Shown: piece after piece, positions 46,100 to 58,159 of the stretch
How positions within the stretch are numbered: position 1 is the first letter of the stretch
Layout: each line of letters starts with the position of its first letter
Source: Sphaerosporella brunnea
Lineage: Eukaryota; Ascomycota; Pezizomycetes; Pezizales; Pyronemataceae
Direction of reading: 5' to 3'
Length of the DNA: 64,000 nucleotides
NCBI GenBank assembly: GCA_008704415.1
Contig: VXIS01000047.1
Location: 149,560 to 213,559 of the forward strand
Notes under the pieces: generated by a model
Database searches by the model: none
The model's input: only the letters and a program-made list of their open reading frames with translations
What the model was told of the DNA's origin: nothing
Made by a program: the position numbers and the translations under genes

Positions 46100-47150
46100 G
46101 TTTCGTCTTGCGTGGTGCCTCCTCTGAACGCGCGGTGGCCTCCTGCGACGATGATGGGTTCACCGCCGAGTTTCCCCAACGCTGCAGTGATCCTGTGATG
46201 GGACCACGAACAGCTTGCAACCTTTCTCGCTCCGTTGATGGGCCGCTGGAAATGGACGGCGAGAATGAGGAGCGACTTCGCGCGATGGGGACCTATTTCT
46301 CCGCCTCGGGGAGAGTCCTCGGCTCGCCTTGTACGAACGCATATTCACCGACTTCACCGCGGGCCTGAAGCCGCATTTCTTAACCACCGATGTGCTCTAA
46401 AACGCCACCCGCAAAGCACCGCGAGAAGGTTTGTTCACCACCGCAATGCTCCATGCCAAATGTTAACGTTGCGATAGAGACGCCGTGCTTGGATTCGGGC
46501 AAGTAAGGCCGATAGGCGCGGTCCCCGGGACGATAGGGCAGGCCCCGAACCTGTGCGTTTCTGGTGACAGCTGTCAAGGTGCAGAAAAGGAACGGCAAGC
46601 GTAACACGATTGGCGCGCGGCTGTACATAGGACTGTGCGCTATAGCAGTGCGGAGTAGTATTGGAAGCATTTCTGAGGTAGATGTCCAGCCGCCGAGAGC
46701 TGCGAAAGAAGGATGTTTGGGCTGCTATGTGTCTCTTCGACTGTACTTATCCATTGATAGGCAGGAAGGAGAGAAGTGGTTATCTACTGCGGCTCCGCCT
46801 CCCCCTGCGTAGATTCTGTTCTGCTTGATTTATTTTGCTCTTCACGCAACATTTCTATTTCTTGGCAGATTCTGAAACCTGTTCTCTCCGATCGCGTCCT
46901 CATTGAATCTCACACTGTTACCAAGTCTCGCCATTACGCGGGGTTGCATGACACACGACCAACGTACTCGCTCAACGTGTTTACTGCTATTGGCCTCCTC
47001 AATGCACTCCTCGCCCAAGCCGTTCTGAACATAACGCGCACGAATCCGATTGCGGGTCCAGATCATTCGACCTCGTTTGACATCATCACAAGGTTGCCTC
47101 AGTTAATCATTGAAACACCACGAAGTGGTCAATATCCCCCCAACAACACC
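46100..47150. other. no secure gene
   Basis: Contains short protein-like snippets in changing frames (46330-46385, 46564-46810) without splice signals that join them, and a T-rich stretch ending TTGGCAG near 46869 that could be an acceptor. I cannot support a gene model. Confidence 0.3.
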
Positions 47151-47152
47151 CC

Positions 47153-48207
47153 ATGACTGCGACCTTCACCACCAGCTCTACTCCTGGAGAACGCGCTACC
47201 CAGCGTCATGCAGCCGCTGTCCAACCTATCAACAAACAAAGCATCATCAACGAGTCCGATTTGCTCGTGGTTATCGACTCTGGAAAGAAAAGTACTGCAA
47301 ATCCACCATCACGTTTTACAATCAACGAGGCGCCCGGTTCTGTGGCGACACCGGCGACGCAGTTCACTTGGATCTCAGAGAAACTGACGACGACGCCGAT
47401 GGTGGCCACAGTCGGATCACGCGCATGATCATGGCGGCGTTCAACTGTTGCTGGTAAGAACAACGTACCGAAGCACAACCGAGCTCGTTGGCCTTGCGAC
47501 TCCTTCGCTTGCATATATCCACTATCACCCTTTGGAGATGCAACTCGACGAGCCACCGAAATGCGACGTCGTTGTCGGCGCAAGCAAGGGCCGCGTGCTG
47601 ATGCACGTGCCGCTACACGGCAGACCCGTGCCCGCCAATCCTCGGCGCACAAATTTCCAAACGGTGTGGACTTGCACGCTGACTCAAACATCCACTGAGT
47701 CTACGCCCGTCGCCGGACAGCTAAGGATCCACCGTGCTACAGGTGAATATATCCGCGCAGAACAACCATTGCTTGTTTGTTTGCAACCGGGAACGAGCAA
47801 CAAGAGTGCCTTGTCTGCCCCGCGGAAAGCTGGATGGTACCCTTTGACAGCAGGTGGAGATCTCGCCGCGACCCGGGCAGATACCTGGTGGCGATGAGCC
47901 ATTGCTCGCCAGCACTTCCTCACCGACCCTGCTCACCAGCCTGGACGCCTGGCTCGAACAGACAACGGATGCCGTTGCGTTCCCCTTGCACTGCAATACC
48001 GCGCCCAAGAATCCTACTTCCTCAGATGTCCACTCGGACTGTTGTATGCACTCCTGGGGAACGGTGCGTTGGCAGTGGCAGTGCACGATCTCGAAGCCGA
48101 CAAGCCACACCAATTGTGTCACAGTGAACTGCAGTTGAACGCCGCTATTCAAAGCGATCTGACTCCACAGCCACAGCGGCGATTCGTCACGCCTCTGCTC
48201 GTCTGTT
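47153..48207 (+). pseudogene. candidate decayed or multi-exon gene, unknown product
   Basis: ATG 47153 opens a 91-codon Thr/Ala/Ser-rich frame ending at 47428. Overlapping it, another frame is open from about 47387 to 48207 and is broken by a single TGA (47895). That second frame reads like a folded protein (LAYIHYHPLEMQLDEPPKCD, then GRVLMHVPLHGRPVP, and after the stop FLRCPLGLLYALLGNGALAV). A GTAAGA at 47454 could be a donor, but no acceptor gives a clean join. Either introns are missed or the gene carries one nonsense mutation and a frameshift. No family is recognised. Confidence 0.3.
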
Positions 48208-48214
48208 GAAACCT

Positions 48215-51200
48215 CGGATGTGGGCTGCTGCTGCCACGTCCCGCAAGCACGTGCGCATGTGGTCGCAACATTTCGTCCTTCTTGGGGAATGGCGAGGAGC
48301 ATTCACACTGGGCGCCAGAGCTCTGCGCTTGATGGCGAGTGCAAGTTGCGCACCGTTCAGGCGCTATCAAACTAGCACGCCGGACTGACCACTGCACGCC
48401 GGTTGCGGGAAACGTTGATGCTTGATGCCGACACCGTGCGTCATAAAACGTGTCGTCCCAACCTGCACTGGCCGATCTTTCACTCCTAGTGTGGTTGTAG
48501 ATTCTGCACCGTTGACGCGTTGATATAGCCCTGCCGCCAGCCGCAGTAACCGCAACAGTTGATGTCAAACTGTTCGTTTGATTGTGCTCCAGTTCGTTGT
48601 CTGTATTCGACCAACTCGCCCCCGCCCTGGTCCGGTCAGCCCCCTCAAGGATACCATCTGTGGCTTCCAGAACCACGAGCAAGGGAAAGCGTCAGGCAGA
48701 GGTCAAATGGCACAAACAAGACGTTGCAGTAAACAAAAGCCAGACCTACCGGGGCCATGTTACTCTCTCCGCCACGGCTAGCGTCTTCCGCCACGAGGTT
48801 TGGATCGCGCCGAAACTGCAGACTGACCGCAGTCACAATTGGTTGCTGAAACAGCGTGGCGGCCATCAGCGACGCTGACACCCAAACGCAGCGCCATAGG
48901 TCGAAGCCGTGCGCTTTTGTCGGCCGCATGCATGAGGGTAAGGCCAGCGCCTGGCACACTCTCACATCCGCAGCCTCTCCTAGCGCACCGCTTCTGCGAG
49001 AGAATGTATGGTGAGGAGTTGACAGTACCAGGTCTTGAAGCTTGTCGAAAGCCGCGCGGTCAGCCATGCTGCGAGCAGCCCGAAGCCGGGCATTGTGAGC
49101 ACTATCAGCGGCTGTCACATTTCAATTACATTCACGGGCGAGTCGAAATCAGGGTCGCAAAACCGTGTTCTCATGCCGACAACACACCGCGCCTCGCACA
49201 TCATCCCCCTCCCGTCGAGAACAGTGCCAGTTTGAGGATAATGACCCGCTGGCGTTTGACACCACGCGTAAGGCACGGAACAGTTCATCACAATCTTTCA
49301 CTATCTACGCACATCCTGTCGCTCAGTGAATATGCGGGTATCACGCATGAGACAACTCGCTGTTCTGGCTGCACCCTGTCTTGGCACCAATATCGCGCTT
49401 CTTGAACGGAGGACATAACCTGTCGCTTCGGCCGCTGATGCTGTCGTGGAGGATGGATGTTGCCGCGATGCCAGCGCTTTGATGGGATCACTAGGTGGCA
49501 GTCACTCGGCCTGTTGTTCAGACCGGGTCTTTGAGGGTCGCACATATTTGAGTTGTGATGGTCAACGGTGGCGTCATCGCTTCAACTCTCACCGAGACAC
49601 TCGCCGTGTGGCCAGCCATCGGACTTTTTATTGATTTGTTTGGCACAGCAACTGTTGAAGTAGCAGAGAATTCGATGAAATAGAGCTTTTCGGGGTTGCG
49701 ATTGGTTGGTTGTATTGTCTAAAGAAGCAGAGCAACAGACGAAGAAAAAGCTAGCTAACTACCTCATACCCCCGCACGTCACGTACCGGTTACTAATGAT
49801 ATCCTGCAAAGAGAAGCATTTTAAACACGCATTTTCAACATTTCCAACAGCAACGTTGCGCATCCTTCCTCCAGAATCGACGTCAGAAACCCCGCCAACA
49901 CGTCCGTTCATGCGATCCGGCGTGGACTTTCTTGGGTGCAAGAGCCCCACTGCCTGGAGCACGAGGATTATTTTATCCTTGAACGAAGCGCATCCAGTGA
50001 TCCTATCGCAACCCCCGTTCCCCTACCGTGCCGCAATGGGAAAATATCCAGCAACGGGGTTTCCTTTTTCAGCATGGCGTTCGCCCTCTCCTTGGGTCGC
50101 TAGGTGTGGAGCTGACCCGCGTTCAGGTCGATGCGGTGACGTAGCCCTGAGCTACGCGTGGAGGTAAAGTCGAGCTAGGTCAGAGCAACCAGATTGTCGG
50201 ATTCTGCAAGCAGTACCACGGGTAGACCGACTATCCAAGGCGCATATCGGTTGCAATGCATTGGTAAGCCCGACCAGTGCTCGCTTTGCACCATCTGCAG
50301 TGAAGCAGGAGTTTTTGCCTGCGGGAGCGACGCACGACAACGTATACAATACCCGGCGTAGCCTTTTGCCCAGAAAGCAACTTAGCAACTAACGGCAACG
50401 ATGGGTGCTTCCAGCCTGGCATTTTCTGCGCTGATTGCGTCAGTGCGCGATTCCGAAATGCCGACCGACTTCGCTCCTTCCAGACCTGATTCCCACTCTG
50501 CTGGTCGTAGGAATAGCAGGACCCGCGGTCTGCGCAGGCAATGCTCGGTTAGCTCCAGCGCGGATCGATATCTGAGCACCTGACACACGTCTCAGGCAAC
50601 GTCAGGGAGGGGAGGGGGGTGGTTACGCCATGCCACAACTGCCAGTCGGGGTTTTTAACCACCGCATCAATCCCTGCGTGGCCGGTACTGCGACTTTACA
50701 AGGCGAAACTACATGCAACGACTCGGTGATATGATTTTGAGCTCTGCTTAACTACTCACAGCATTCGACTGTTGGCATCGAATAATACCGTGAGCTTCTT
50801 CTTGCATGGGGGACTGTCTGAGGTGTGAGCCGCGCCCATGATTTGTTATTGACCTGGCCAGTAGCCGTGGTATTCTGCAGGCCGGTGAAGGCTGGAAGAC
50901 TGGATCGGATCGACTGGTACGGTCCATTACGGTCCGCAGTCCAAGAGGACCACCACTATCACGTCCGAACCGGGTGCGAGGGGTCGGGAAAGACTGCAAT
51001 CTACTGCAGTCGGCTGGATGCTGAGCAAGGCGGCGGGCGTGTGTAACTTGTAATTCATATATTTCGTAGTAGATACCCGCCCGGCCTCCGTTCGCCGCGC
51101 TGGTCCGTTGCTCAGCTCAGCCTGTGGAAAAACTTTGAAGTCGTTCGCCATCGGTTGTTACCCTCAACGTGTCCATAACCCTTAACCAGCACTTCCAACG

Positions 51201-51270
51201 CTCAAAATTCACGAATGTCTGATGCTCAAACCTCAACCACTGCGCATGCGCTTACCAGGTTTCCATCGGC
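48215..51270. other. no secure gene
   Basis: Several frames of 150-190 codons are present on both strands (for example 48645-49118 minus, 48839-49405 plus, 49706-50167 plus). They lack recognisable domains, and most lack ATG starts. No repeat or transposon end was found. Confidence 0.3.
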
Positions 51271-51277
51271 ATGGGCC

Positions 51278-51650
51278 CAGTGTTCTCCGTAGCCGGCCGA
51301 AACAGCCGGGCGCGCGTTTCGTGTCAGCTCAGACTGGCCAGCGTGGATTCCCAAGCTTTGAGTGATATCTGGCGAAGACCGGCCACGACGAGTGACGGCG
51401 TTCAAATGACGCTGGTAAAGTTATCAGGATCGAACACCACATACTAAACTCCTATCAAGTGATCCGCTCATGGTCGTCGCTTTACACGGCGAACATCTCC
51501 ATGTACGTTTCAATTCCTAGCAGTCCTTTACATCACGGTGGTCGTATTTGCCGTCATTGTGGGCTGCCGGTTAAACAGCCGGTTGTTCTGTTTGATCAGC
51601 ACACATCCGCCAAACGCAGCCGGTGGGGCGGCTGGCTGTGGTGAACAATG
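51278..51650. mobile_element. degenerate hAT-type MITE
   Basis: The left end CAGTGTTCTCCGTAGCCGG and right end GGCTGGCTGTGGTGAACAATG are inverted repeats matching at about 16 of 21 positions. Both resemble the ends of the 12.7 kb MITE, as does the GC-rich AGCCGG/CCGGTT interior. No 8-bp target duplication is evident, so the element is old or one end is misplaced. Confidence 0.5.
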
Positions 51651-51659
51651 GTGGCGGTT

Positions 51660-52830
51660 CTGGCGGCTCTGGTCAAGCACAATGGTGCTCTCTGGTTGCT
51701 TTCACATATACCGATATACGTTTCGACATCTTTGTCACCGTCATTCGGGCACGTCTGCTGCAGGGATAACCGGGCACCGCATGCTTGATTGAACTGTAAA
51801 CACCTGTCATTGTGTCTCTACGGCCACCCTCATATCCCCCTATACTCGGACTGCATCTATTCCGAGAATTCCAGTCGGTACTTACACAGACTGCCAGAAC
51901 ACCTCGCAAAGGCGAATCATGCTGCCACCTCATCAGTGCGCCCCCGGCGTACGAGGGAGGAGTATACCCGCAGGTGGAAGTAATCACGGAGCTCGCGGTT
52001 ATGCAAGCACTGTATGTGTGCAACACTGGCGTCTCTCCTGACCCTGTGTATGGACTGCCGGCACTAAAGCGCTGGATCCCATGTTGACCGTTTCTGCGTC
52101 CTGCACCGCATGAGCTGGCAGTTGTATCGGAGCCTGGATGCTACATCAAGAAGGCGATGGTTGAAAAAAGACCAATATTAGGGGGCAGGGCCCAGCCGGG
52201 GCGATAGGTATGGCTGCTGTGCAACAAATTATGAACGTCTGTTTTTTCGCTCAGCTTCCAGTTCCTTCTTCTTGCTTCCCGTAGTCTTCCGCGTCCTGTG
52301 CAGCCCCTCTGTAGCGCTGTTCCTTTGCGTTGACCTTTCACTTTGGCGTTGTATGTTACAACATACCTGTCACCATATCATTTTGTGCCATTGTCAATGC
52401 TCGCCACAGTACGCTCGTCCATGACCGCGTGTACACACACATTTTCCAGCCGTGATAAGCGTTGCAATAGACCTCTTTGTGGCAAATATCCAATCGCTTC
52501 CCTACCCCCATCTGGCCGCAGCAGTCAGTCAATGGCTTTTCCATTGGTTGGAAGGACATCACCATCCGGATCCGCCTCAAAAACTGCTGCTCACGGAGGA
52601 CTTTGAACCTTTCGCGGGATTGCACGCGATGGTGAACGACGCATTCAGTGCACCACTGAAGGCCACTTTGCCAGGAGACTCGGTTGATATCGCCGTGGCT
52701 CCGCCATCCCCGGCTTCGTCAAGTGATGTTGCTGTCTCCAGACTCTCCACTGGAGATAATCGCGACGATGCCAACTGGGACCCGTAAGGCATGCAGAGCA
52801 ATTGATAAATCAGAAGCTGTTCAACCGTTG
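51660..52830. other. no gene recognised
   Basis: Unassigned. The 3' part may contain eroded upstream sequence of the LINE, but I could not identify any reverse transcriptase motif there. Confidence 0.35.
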
Positions 52831-52831
52831 A

Positions 52832-54044
52832 GCGCGTACCATTCTCGGTGCCCTCCCAACATCCGCCATCGGACCGCTTATCTGCAAGGTCGGCCTCGCA
52901 GATGCCAGCACCCTTCTCGCGCACTGCCAACGCCGCTTTGCCAGCCGTCTGGCCGCCACACCTAAAGGCAACCCAGCCGGTGAACGTATTCGTGCAGCAC
53001 TGCGACCAACTGCACCAACAGCGCTGTCGCTGGTCACCACAACCAGACGTCTAATGAGTTTTGTTGCTGACAACGCCTTCGGAGAACCCTCCGGCCCTGG
53101 CCAACATCCTCGCACAGCTTAGTGCAGTTATACCTGGCCAGCCACGATCAATCGAGCCGATCCTGCCACATTGCGACACTCCGCTCGGCCGAGTAGTCAT
53201 CGAGACGAACAAGGATGCCATTGATGCGGTATACTTTTTCTAGCATACGACCAGCAACAGCATCGGGATCTTTTCCGACGGCTCCAGGCTCGAAGATGGT
53301 AGCTGCGGCCATGCTGCAGTCACAGCCGGAGCCCATGAACAGGACTGGCCTGGTGTGCCCGAAGATATCGGCCACAACAAGGAAGCCTTCGACGCGGAAC
53401 CGAACGCTGCGGGCCAAAACCTGGCTATCGGTCACCTCACCAAGTTCCACTCGGTACCTGGACACAAAGGAGTGCTTGGTAATGAACTTAAATGAAGGGG
53501 CACTCAAACGCACCAAGGCAGCAGCAGAGAGCAAGTCTCCAGCCACGCCCGTCAACGACCTCGACACCACCTAGCTTGCTCATATTGCCCGAGCGGTCAT
53601 GCATCTCAAACACCGAGACCAACAGTCCTGGCTGGCCAAGCGCTGCACGCCGAAAAGCTACTACAGATGTCCCAAACCAACCAACAAGACTACCTTTAAG
53701 GCTAACAAGACGCTGACGGCACGCTTCTTCCAGCTAAGGCTACAAAAGGCACCCACGGCGCCGTATCTTCACAAGACGGGACGATGCGCGGATGATAAAT
53801 GCTGGTTCTGTCCTAACAGGCCTACGCAGACGCGCGATCACCTCTTCAAGACCTGTCCAAAATGGCGCAAAGAGCACCACAAGCTGTGGAAGACAGTGGC
53901 GGAGGCCGAGTGGGAAACGGGAAAAATGAGGAGGAAGACGAATACGTCAGCGAGGATCTGCTGGCGGATGGCCGCTACACAGGAGCAGTGTTGGGCTTCC
54001 TGAGCAGCCCGCACGTAAGAATGTGGCCTAGTGGGGCCAGCTAA
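52832..54044 (+). mobile_element. LINE (non-LTR retrotransposon) 3' remnant
   Basis: Coding pieces of a fungal LINE follow in order. At 52832-53100 is the connector after the reverse transcriptase (ARTILGALPTSAIGPL, then LLAHCQRRFASRLA). At 53259-53491 is an RNase H domain with DGS in IFSDGSRLEDGS, the NKEAFDAE motif, and FHSVPGHKGVLGNE near its end. At 53599-53925 is the C-terminal region with a CCHC-type knuckle (CADDKCWFC ... HLFKTC). After a frameshift, EDLLADGRYTGAVLGFL follows, a motif common at the ends of fungal LINE polyproteins, to the stop at 54044. Stops (for example 53100, 53489) and frameshifts make it non-functional. The endonuclease and reverse transcriptase core are missing, consistent with 5' truncation. 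Confidence 0.75.
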
Positions 54045-54049
54045 GTTCA

Positions 54050-54575
54050 CACTGTACTCTTTCGTTGCTTATGTCACGACTTTCCTTTGTATAACTTTAT
54101 CGTCCGCGTTTTCTTTGCTTCCTTTCTCCTTGGGAGGAGCGTGCCCCATAGTAGGACCAGTTCTTACGGGTGGCAATGATAGTGTACTTAATGTGCCATG
54201 GGGGCCAGCAGCCAAATGCAACATGATTAAAACAAAACAAGCAATTGATAAAGCTGCGAGGTCTGGGCATTTAGGGTTTGCTGGTTGTTTGGCGTTCAGT
54301 CCTGCGATGAATACAATTGCAACTTGTCTTCTTGTTTCTTCTACTTGTGATGATCTTCATCCCATGTTGCTAATAACCAGCCCAAAACGCCGGGTGCGCT
54401 GGGCGGGCAAAACGACATCTGACCGCGCGATGTAGTCTAGGCGAGTTGGACATAGCTGGTAGGGGCTGGCAAAAAATTGGGGGAAGGGCGACGCCGGTAC
54501 GATGCTAAGGGGAGGTAGTGATGGCGGTAAAGAGCCAAAGGGTATACAACTCCCGGGAGGCCAAGTGGGTGATGC
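54050..54575. other. LINE 3' flank and MITE fragment
   Basis: A one-ended fragment at about 54363-54412 (GCTAATAACCAGCCCAAAA, then GCGCTGGGCGGGC) matches the left end of the 12.7 kb MITE. Its partner end is missing. The rest is non-coding. Confidence 0.4.
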
Positions 54576-54576
54576 A

Positions 54577-54935
54577 TAGTGTTTGTCCGCGAGTCTGTTC
54601 GGTGCGGAATCGAGCCCGACTTGTGCTCGGTCTCGCCTGTAGGAGTTAATCTATAAATAAGGTTGGAGTACCCAGCGTATTCGAGTCACCCAAACTCTCA
54701 GTGATTCGAGTTGGACCGGAGTTCTAAATAGTAAGTTCGGTGTCTTTGACGTTGGGAATAACTCCAGGTTTTGTTGTTTTGAGTTTTAACTGTAATTTTG
54801 ATGAACTCGAATACAATAATGTGCACTCGAGCTTTAACCGGAGTCAAATTCGTGAAACTCGCACGGCACAAGTCCGTCAAAAACCCGAAAAACCCGAGTT
54901 CATAGTGTGGGGTCCGGGACTCGTGGACAACACTA
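54577..54935. mobile_element. hAT-type MITE, 359 bp
   Basis: The left end TAGTGTTTGTCCGCGAGTC and the complement of the right end, TAGTGTTGTCCACGAGTC, form TIRs. The flanking 8-mers GTGATGCA (54569-54576) and GTGATGCG (54936-54943) differ at one base and are read as a target duplication. The interior is AT-rich with scattered CGAGTT/AACTCG motifs and no transposase. Its TAGTGTTG start is shared with the 42.5 kb MITE, though the interiors differ. Confidence 0.8.
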
Positions 54936-55167
54936 GTGATGCGGAATCACCCCACTGGTTTTGCTACCCAGCTGCCTGCACAGCGGATCAGAGCGGCTTT
55001 CGGTGATGAGGAACAAGCGCCATACATAGTGCCAATCTAGAGGTCTGCGACCTAGGCACTGTGTCCTGGGCTACTGTGAATCGCGGTGGCAGTGACGGGT
55101 GAAGGAGGAGTGAAGGAGGACATAGCATAAGGATCATGTAGACCATAGTGTGCACTGTGATTCACGG

Positions 55168-56727
55168 TGTTGAGACATAGAGTATGACTCTCAGGTGGAT
55201 CCGAGTATGAACTAGATATAGTGGTGCTCGTTTCTGCCTCTTAAGGAGCAGCAACTCGCACTTAGCTCTGTACCTTCAATACATCTCTTATGAAGGGATG
55301 TCCAAAACCAAAGCGGTGGAAGGCATCGATCATCTGCTGATGGCATCCGAATACAAACCGCTGCCGGGCACGATGAAACCGACCAAAATGATGACGGACC
55401 AACACCGGTTACGTGTTAGCCCAGTTTTCCTGGATCGCGATGATGTCCTGACAGAAAGGTGATGAAGATGGTTCACAATGCCTACGACGATCTCTGCGAA
55501 CTCCGTGAAGGACAGTGTTGGCCTGATGACGTTTGATATGCGAAACTTGAGCAGTTTGTGGTTGCTCCGGTGGCAGCTGCTTTCACCACAGCACTGGTCA
55601 GGCAACGAGGTGGATTCGCTGAGCAGACAGCGGCCGCCACCAGACAGGGAGTCGGTTTTCCTGATGTCCGAACGCAGCGGAAATTCGACCGACAGAAAAC
55701 AGGATGCGATAGACAGAGCAAGGAGGACAAGCTGTCTTCCAGAAACAACAACAAAAGTGACCTTATTCCGCCGAAAGGAGAAAGAAGGAGAAAGCCGTCT
55801 TTCGTGACGGCCGAGCCGGATATGAGAGGATGGGAAACCGTATGAATGCGGCTTCCGCTGGCAAAAAGGAGAAGGAAGCTCGATGCGATTGGAATCGAAC
55901 GAAGAGGAAAGCTGATTTTGAAGCGAAACGACAGGAGCAGATATCCTACGGTAAAGCGAAAGAGGTAAAACACACAGCTCGTTTCCCTACTTTTGGTGGA
56001 AACGATAGTGGATAGATGGACAGGAGCGCTGCTTTCGAAGATACTGTTGCCGAGGGAAGAATAGGTTCTCATGCAGTAAACAACGGAATCACCGCTCAGT
56101 ATCAGCAATCCAGAACTCATCGGCAGCTGTCTCTTTCAGGCTATTTCAACAACGACGACGGTTAATCGACCGACTACAAGATGCGGTGGGATAATCGGCT
56201 AGGGTACCCCACTACAGACGACGGAGATAGTGGTTTCGACAAAGAGAGTCTAGCCTAGGATGGAGGAAAGACTGTGGATATCAGAGAGGCTGGCCAAGTT
56301 GGTAGCAGTCCATGCTTAGACAGGGGGAATCATGATACCTGCGGGGATGACACCAAATCAAAGATTGATCTAGTACGTTTGGGTAGCCAGATGAATGTCA
56401 CCAGTACAATCGGTTTAAGCTGTCTACGAGTGTATCCGACAACTCGACAAGGAACCAGGCATCTTGACTATGAGTATCTCTTATGATTGGTTAAGATCGT
56501 GATTAGGGGGGATGATAAAGTGGAGGATTAAGAACATAGTTCATGCTCGGATAGGGGGAGTGTTGAGACATAGAGTATGACTTTCTGGTGGATGCGAGTA
56601 TGAACTAGTTATACCAGTGCTCGTTTCTGCCTTTGAAGGAGGCGCAACTCGCACTTAGCTCTGTACGTTCAATACATCTCTTCTACCTACGTTCTTATTC
56701 TCGACTTTGCAAATCCCATCGTCAACA
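55168..56727 (+). mobile_element. non-autonomous LTR retrotransposon, about 1.56 kb
   Basis: Both ends begin TGTTGAGACATAGAGTATGA. The 3' LTR is 56561-56727 (167 bp) and ends in CAACA. The 5' copy is similar for about 123 bp (55168-55290) and then passes into internal sequence, so its 3' part and the primer-binding site appear deleted. A purine tract (ATAGGGGGAG) lies directly before the 3' LTR, as expected of a polypurine tract. The flanking pentamers CACGG (55163-55167) and GACGG (56728-56732) match at 4 of 5 positions. The interior holds no recognisable protease, integrase or reverse transcriptase, only Lys/Arg/Glu-rich frames (55558-55845). It resembles a TRIM or LARD-type derivative dependent on a relative elsewhere. 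Confidence 0.8.
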
Positions 56728-56797
56728 GACGGGAGGCTATTGCAGACATCGCGGTCACGGGAATTGTTCATATGCCGGCCCGATTTTATGTGTGAGT

Positions 56798-57173
56798 ATG
56801 AAGCGCACAGATTGACCATGTCAATCATGATCTTGAGCAACTGGCGGAAGCTGCTCGAATGAAGGGCTTACGCGGAACCGTGACAAAGGATCTACCAGTG
56901 ATGCTTGATTTTCAAGCTGAGATTGAAAAATCACCTGTCAGCGTGGGAGCGTTCCGCGATTGCCTACAGGCACTTATTAAAAAGGTGGCCCAGGCCCACC
57001 GCCTGCACCTCCTGATCAGCCTCATTCGGCGCCAATGCCCTGGCAAAAGCACGCTCAAGACTGGGTCATTGCGCCAAAAACTGTCCTTTGGTGCAACTAC
57101 TAGAACGGCTAATCGGGCTGCGCAGATTGACCGGGTGGCCAAAGCGCCTTTGATAAATACCACCACGACGTAA
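56798..57173 (+). other. possible exon, helical unknown product
   Basis: A frame of about 125 codons begins after GCGCACAG (a possible acceptor). It encodes a charged helical segment (DHVNHDLEQLAEAARMKGL, then LPVMLDFQAEIEKSP) and a basic end, stopping at 57173. It follows the LTR element directly. A 139-codon minus-strand frame overlaps it (57328-56912), and I cannot decide between them. No family is recognised. Confidence 0.25.
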
Positions 57174-57179
57174 ATACCG

Positions 57180-57790
57180 CTCATCACGCCACGGCGGGCG
57201 ACCTTGTTGGCTACAGGGAAGCTTACCAAACTTCGTAAGAAAGATCGCAATAATGGTATTGTACATCTTGACTTTCCCGCAGATGTCTGTTGAAGTGGTG
57301 CGGATTTGTCCACTGCCAAATTGACCATCGCTCACCGTCCGGCTCGGGTGAAAGTTCATATCATTGAAGCATGAGCTTGTTTAGACCATTGCTAGGCAGC
57401 GGAGATAAACAAGGCGTGAAAGGTGTATGAGGAAGGCATAGTGGAGGCGGAAATGATTTAGGGACTGAGTGGAGTAGAAGGGGATGGATGTCTCGAAAAA
57501 TTGGATTTTGCTACTGGTACCACTTGTGAAGCAGTCCGCCCACCAGCCCGTCCATTTTTGAAGGCCACACCACCCGACGGGCTTCCCTGGCAGCCGTACC
57601 AGCCCCAGTATTCGGCGCGGTCTGTCTATAACTGTAGTCCGGACCGAACCGACTGCTGGGAATGGGTCGAGTCCGCGTTGAAGGCAGAAGGCATACACCC
57701 GGTCCATTGGGGATGGCAACTGGTTTGGACCACGGCCAACGGCGGTTGACTGTGGCGTCCCTGAAGTGACATCCACTCACTGAAGCGCTA
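57180..57790. other. no secure gene
   Basis: A plus-strand frame at 57501-57749 (with WVESALKAEGIHPVHWGW) faces a 131-codon minus-strand frame. Neither has a motif or clear start. Confidence 0.3.
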
Positions 57791-57814
57791 TATGGCGCGT
57801 CACCACAGTATTCG

Positions 57815-58090
57815 TATCTTTTATACTGCAAATTCGTGTCTTTCAGACGACAAGTTCGTGTCATTCATACTACGCCGTGGGTGTCTTTCAAACGACGAGT
57901 TTGTGCCTTTCATACTACGCCGTTCCTGTCTTTCAAACCACGAGTTCGGGTCATTTAAACCACGAGTTCGTGGTCTTTAAAGTACGAGTTCGTGGCCTTT
58001 ACACCACATGTTCGTGCAAAAATGCCACGATAAACGTCACGATGCTAGTCACGATGGATGCCACGATAATTGCCACGAAAAAAAGCAGTT
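57815..58090. repeat. array of about 22-bp CACGA-type repeats (left)
   Basis: Roughly nine units of 22-23 bp related to CACGAGTTCGTGTCTTTCAAA, in part organised as 45-bp dimers (GACGAGTTTGTGCCTTTC followed by ATACTACGCCGT), degenerate to bare CACGATNN units before 58090. Several units contain the palindrome CACGA...TCGTG. Confidence 0.75.
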
Positions 58091-58159
58091 CATTGTTCAA
58101 TATAGATGATCTGCAGGATAAAGACAAGCCCCACTACACATGACACAACGACGTCACCA

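Noticed and set aside
49846..49965. Possible retroviral-type integrase motif (PTRPFMRSGVDFLG)
   Set aside because: It is a short isolated resemblance without the zinc-binding HHCC region or catalytic triad nearby.
53904..53916. GGCCGAGTGG, a tRNA D-arm-like string
   Set aside because: It lies inside the coding part of the LINE remnant, and no B box or acceptor stem could be built around it. No tRNA gene was found in the window.
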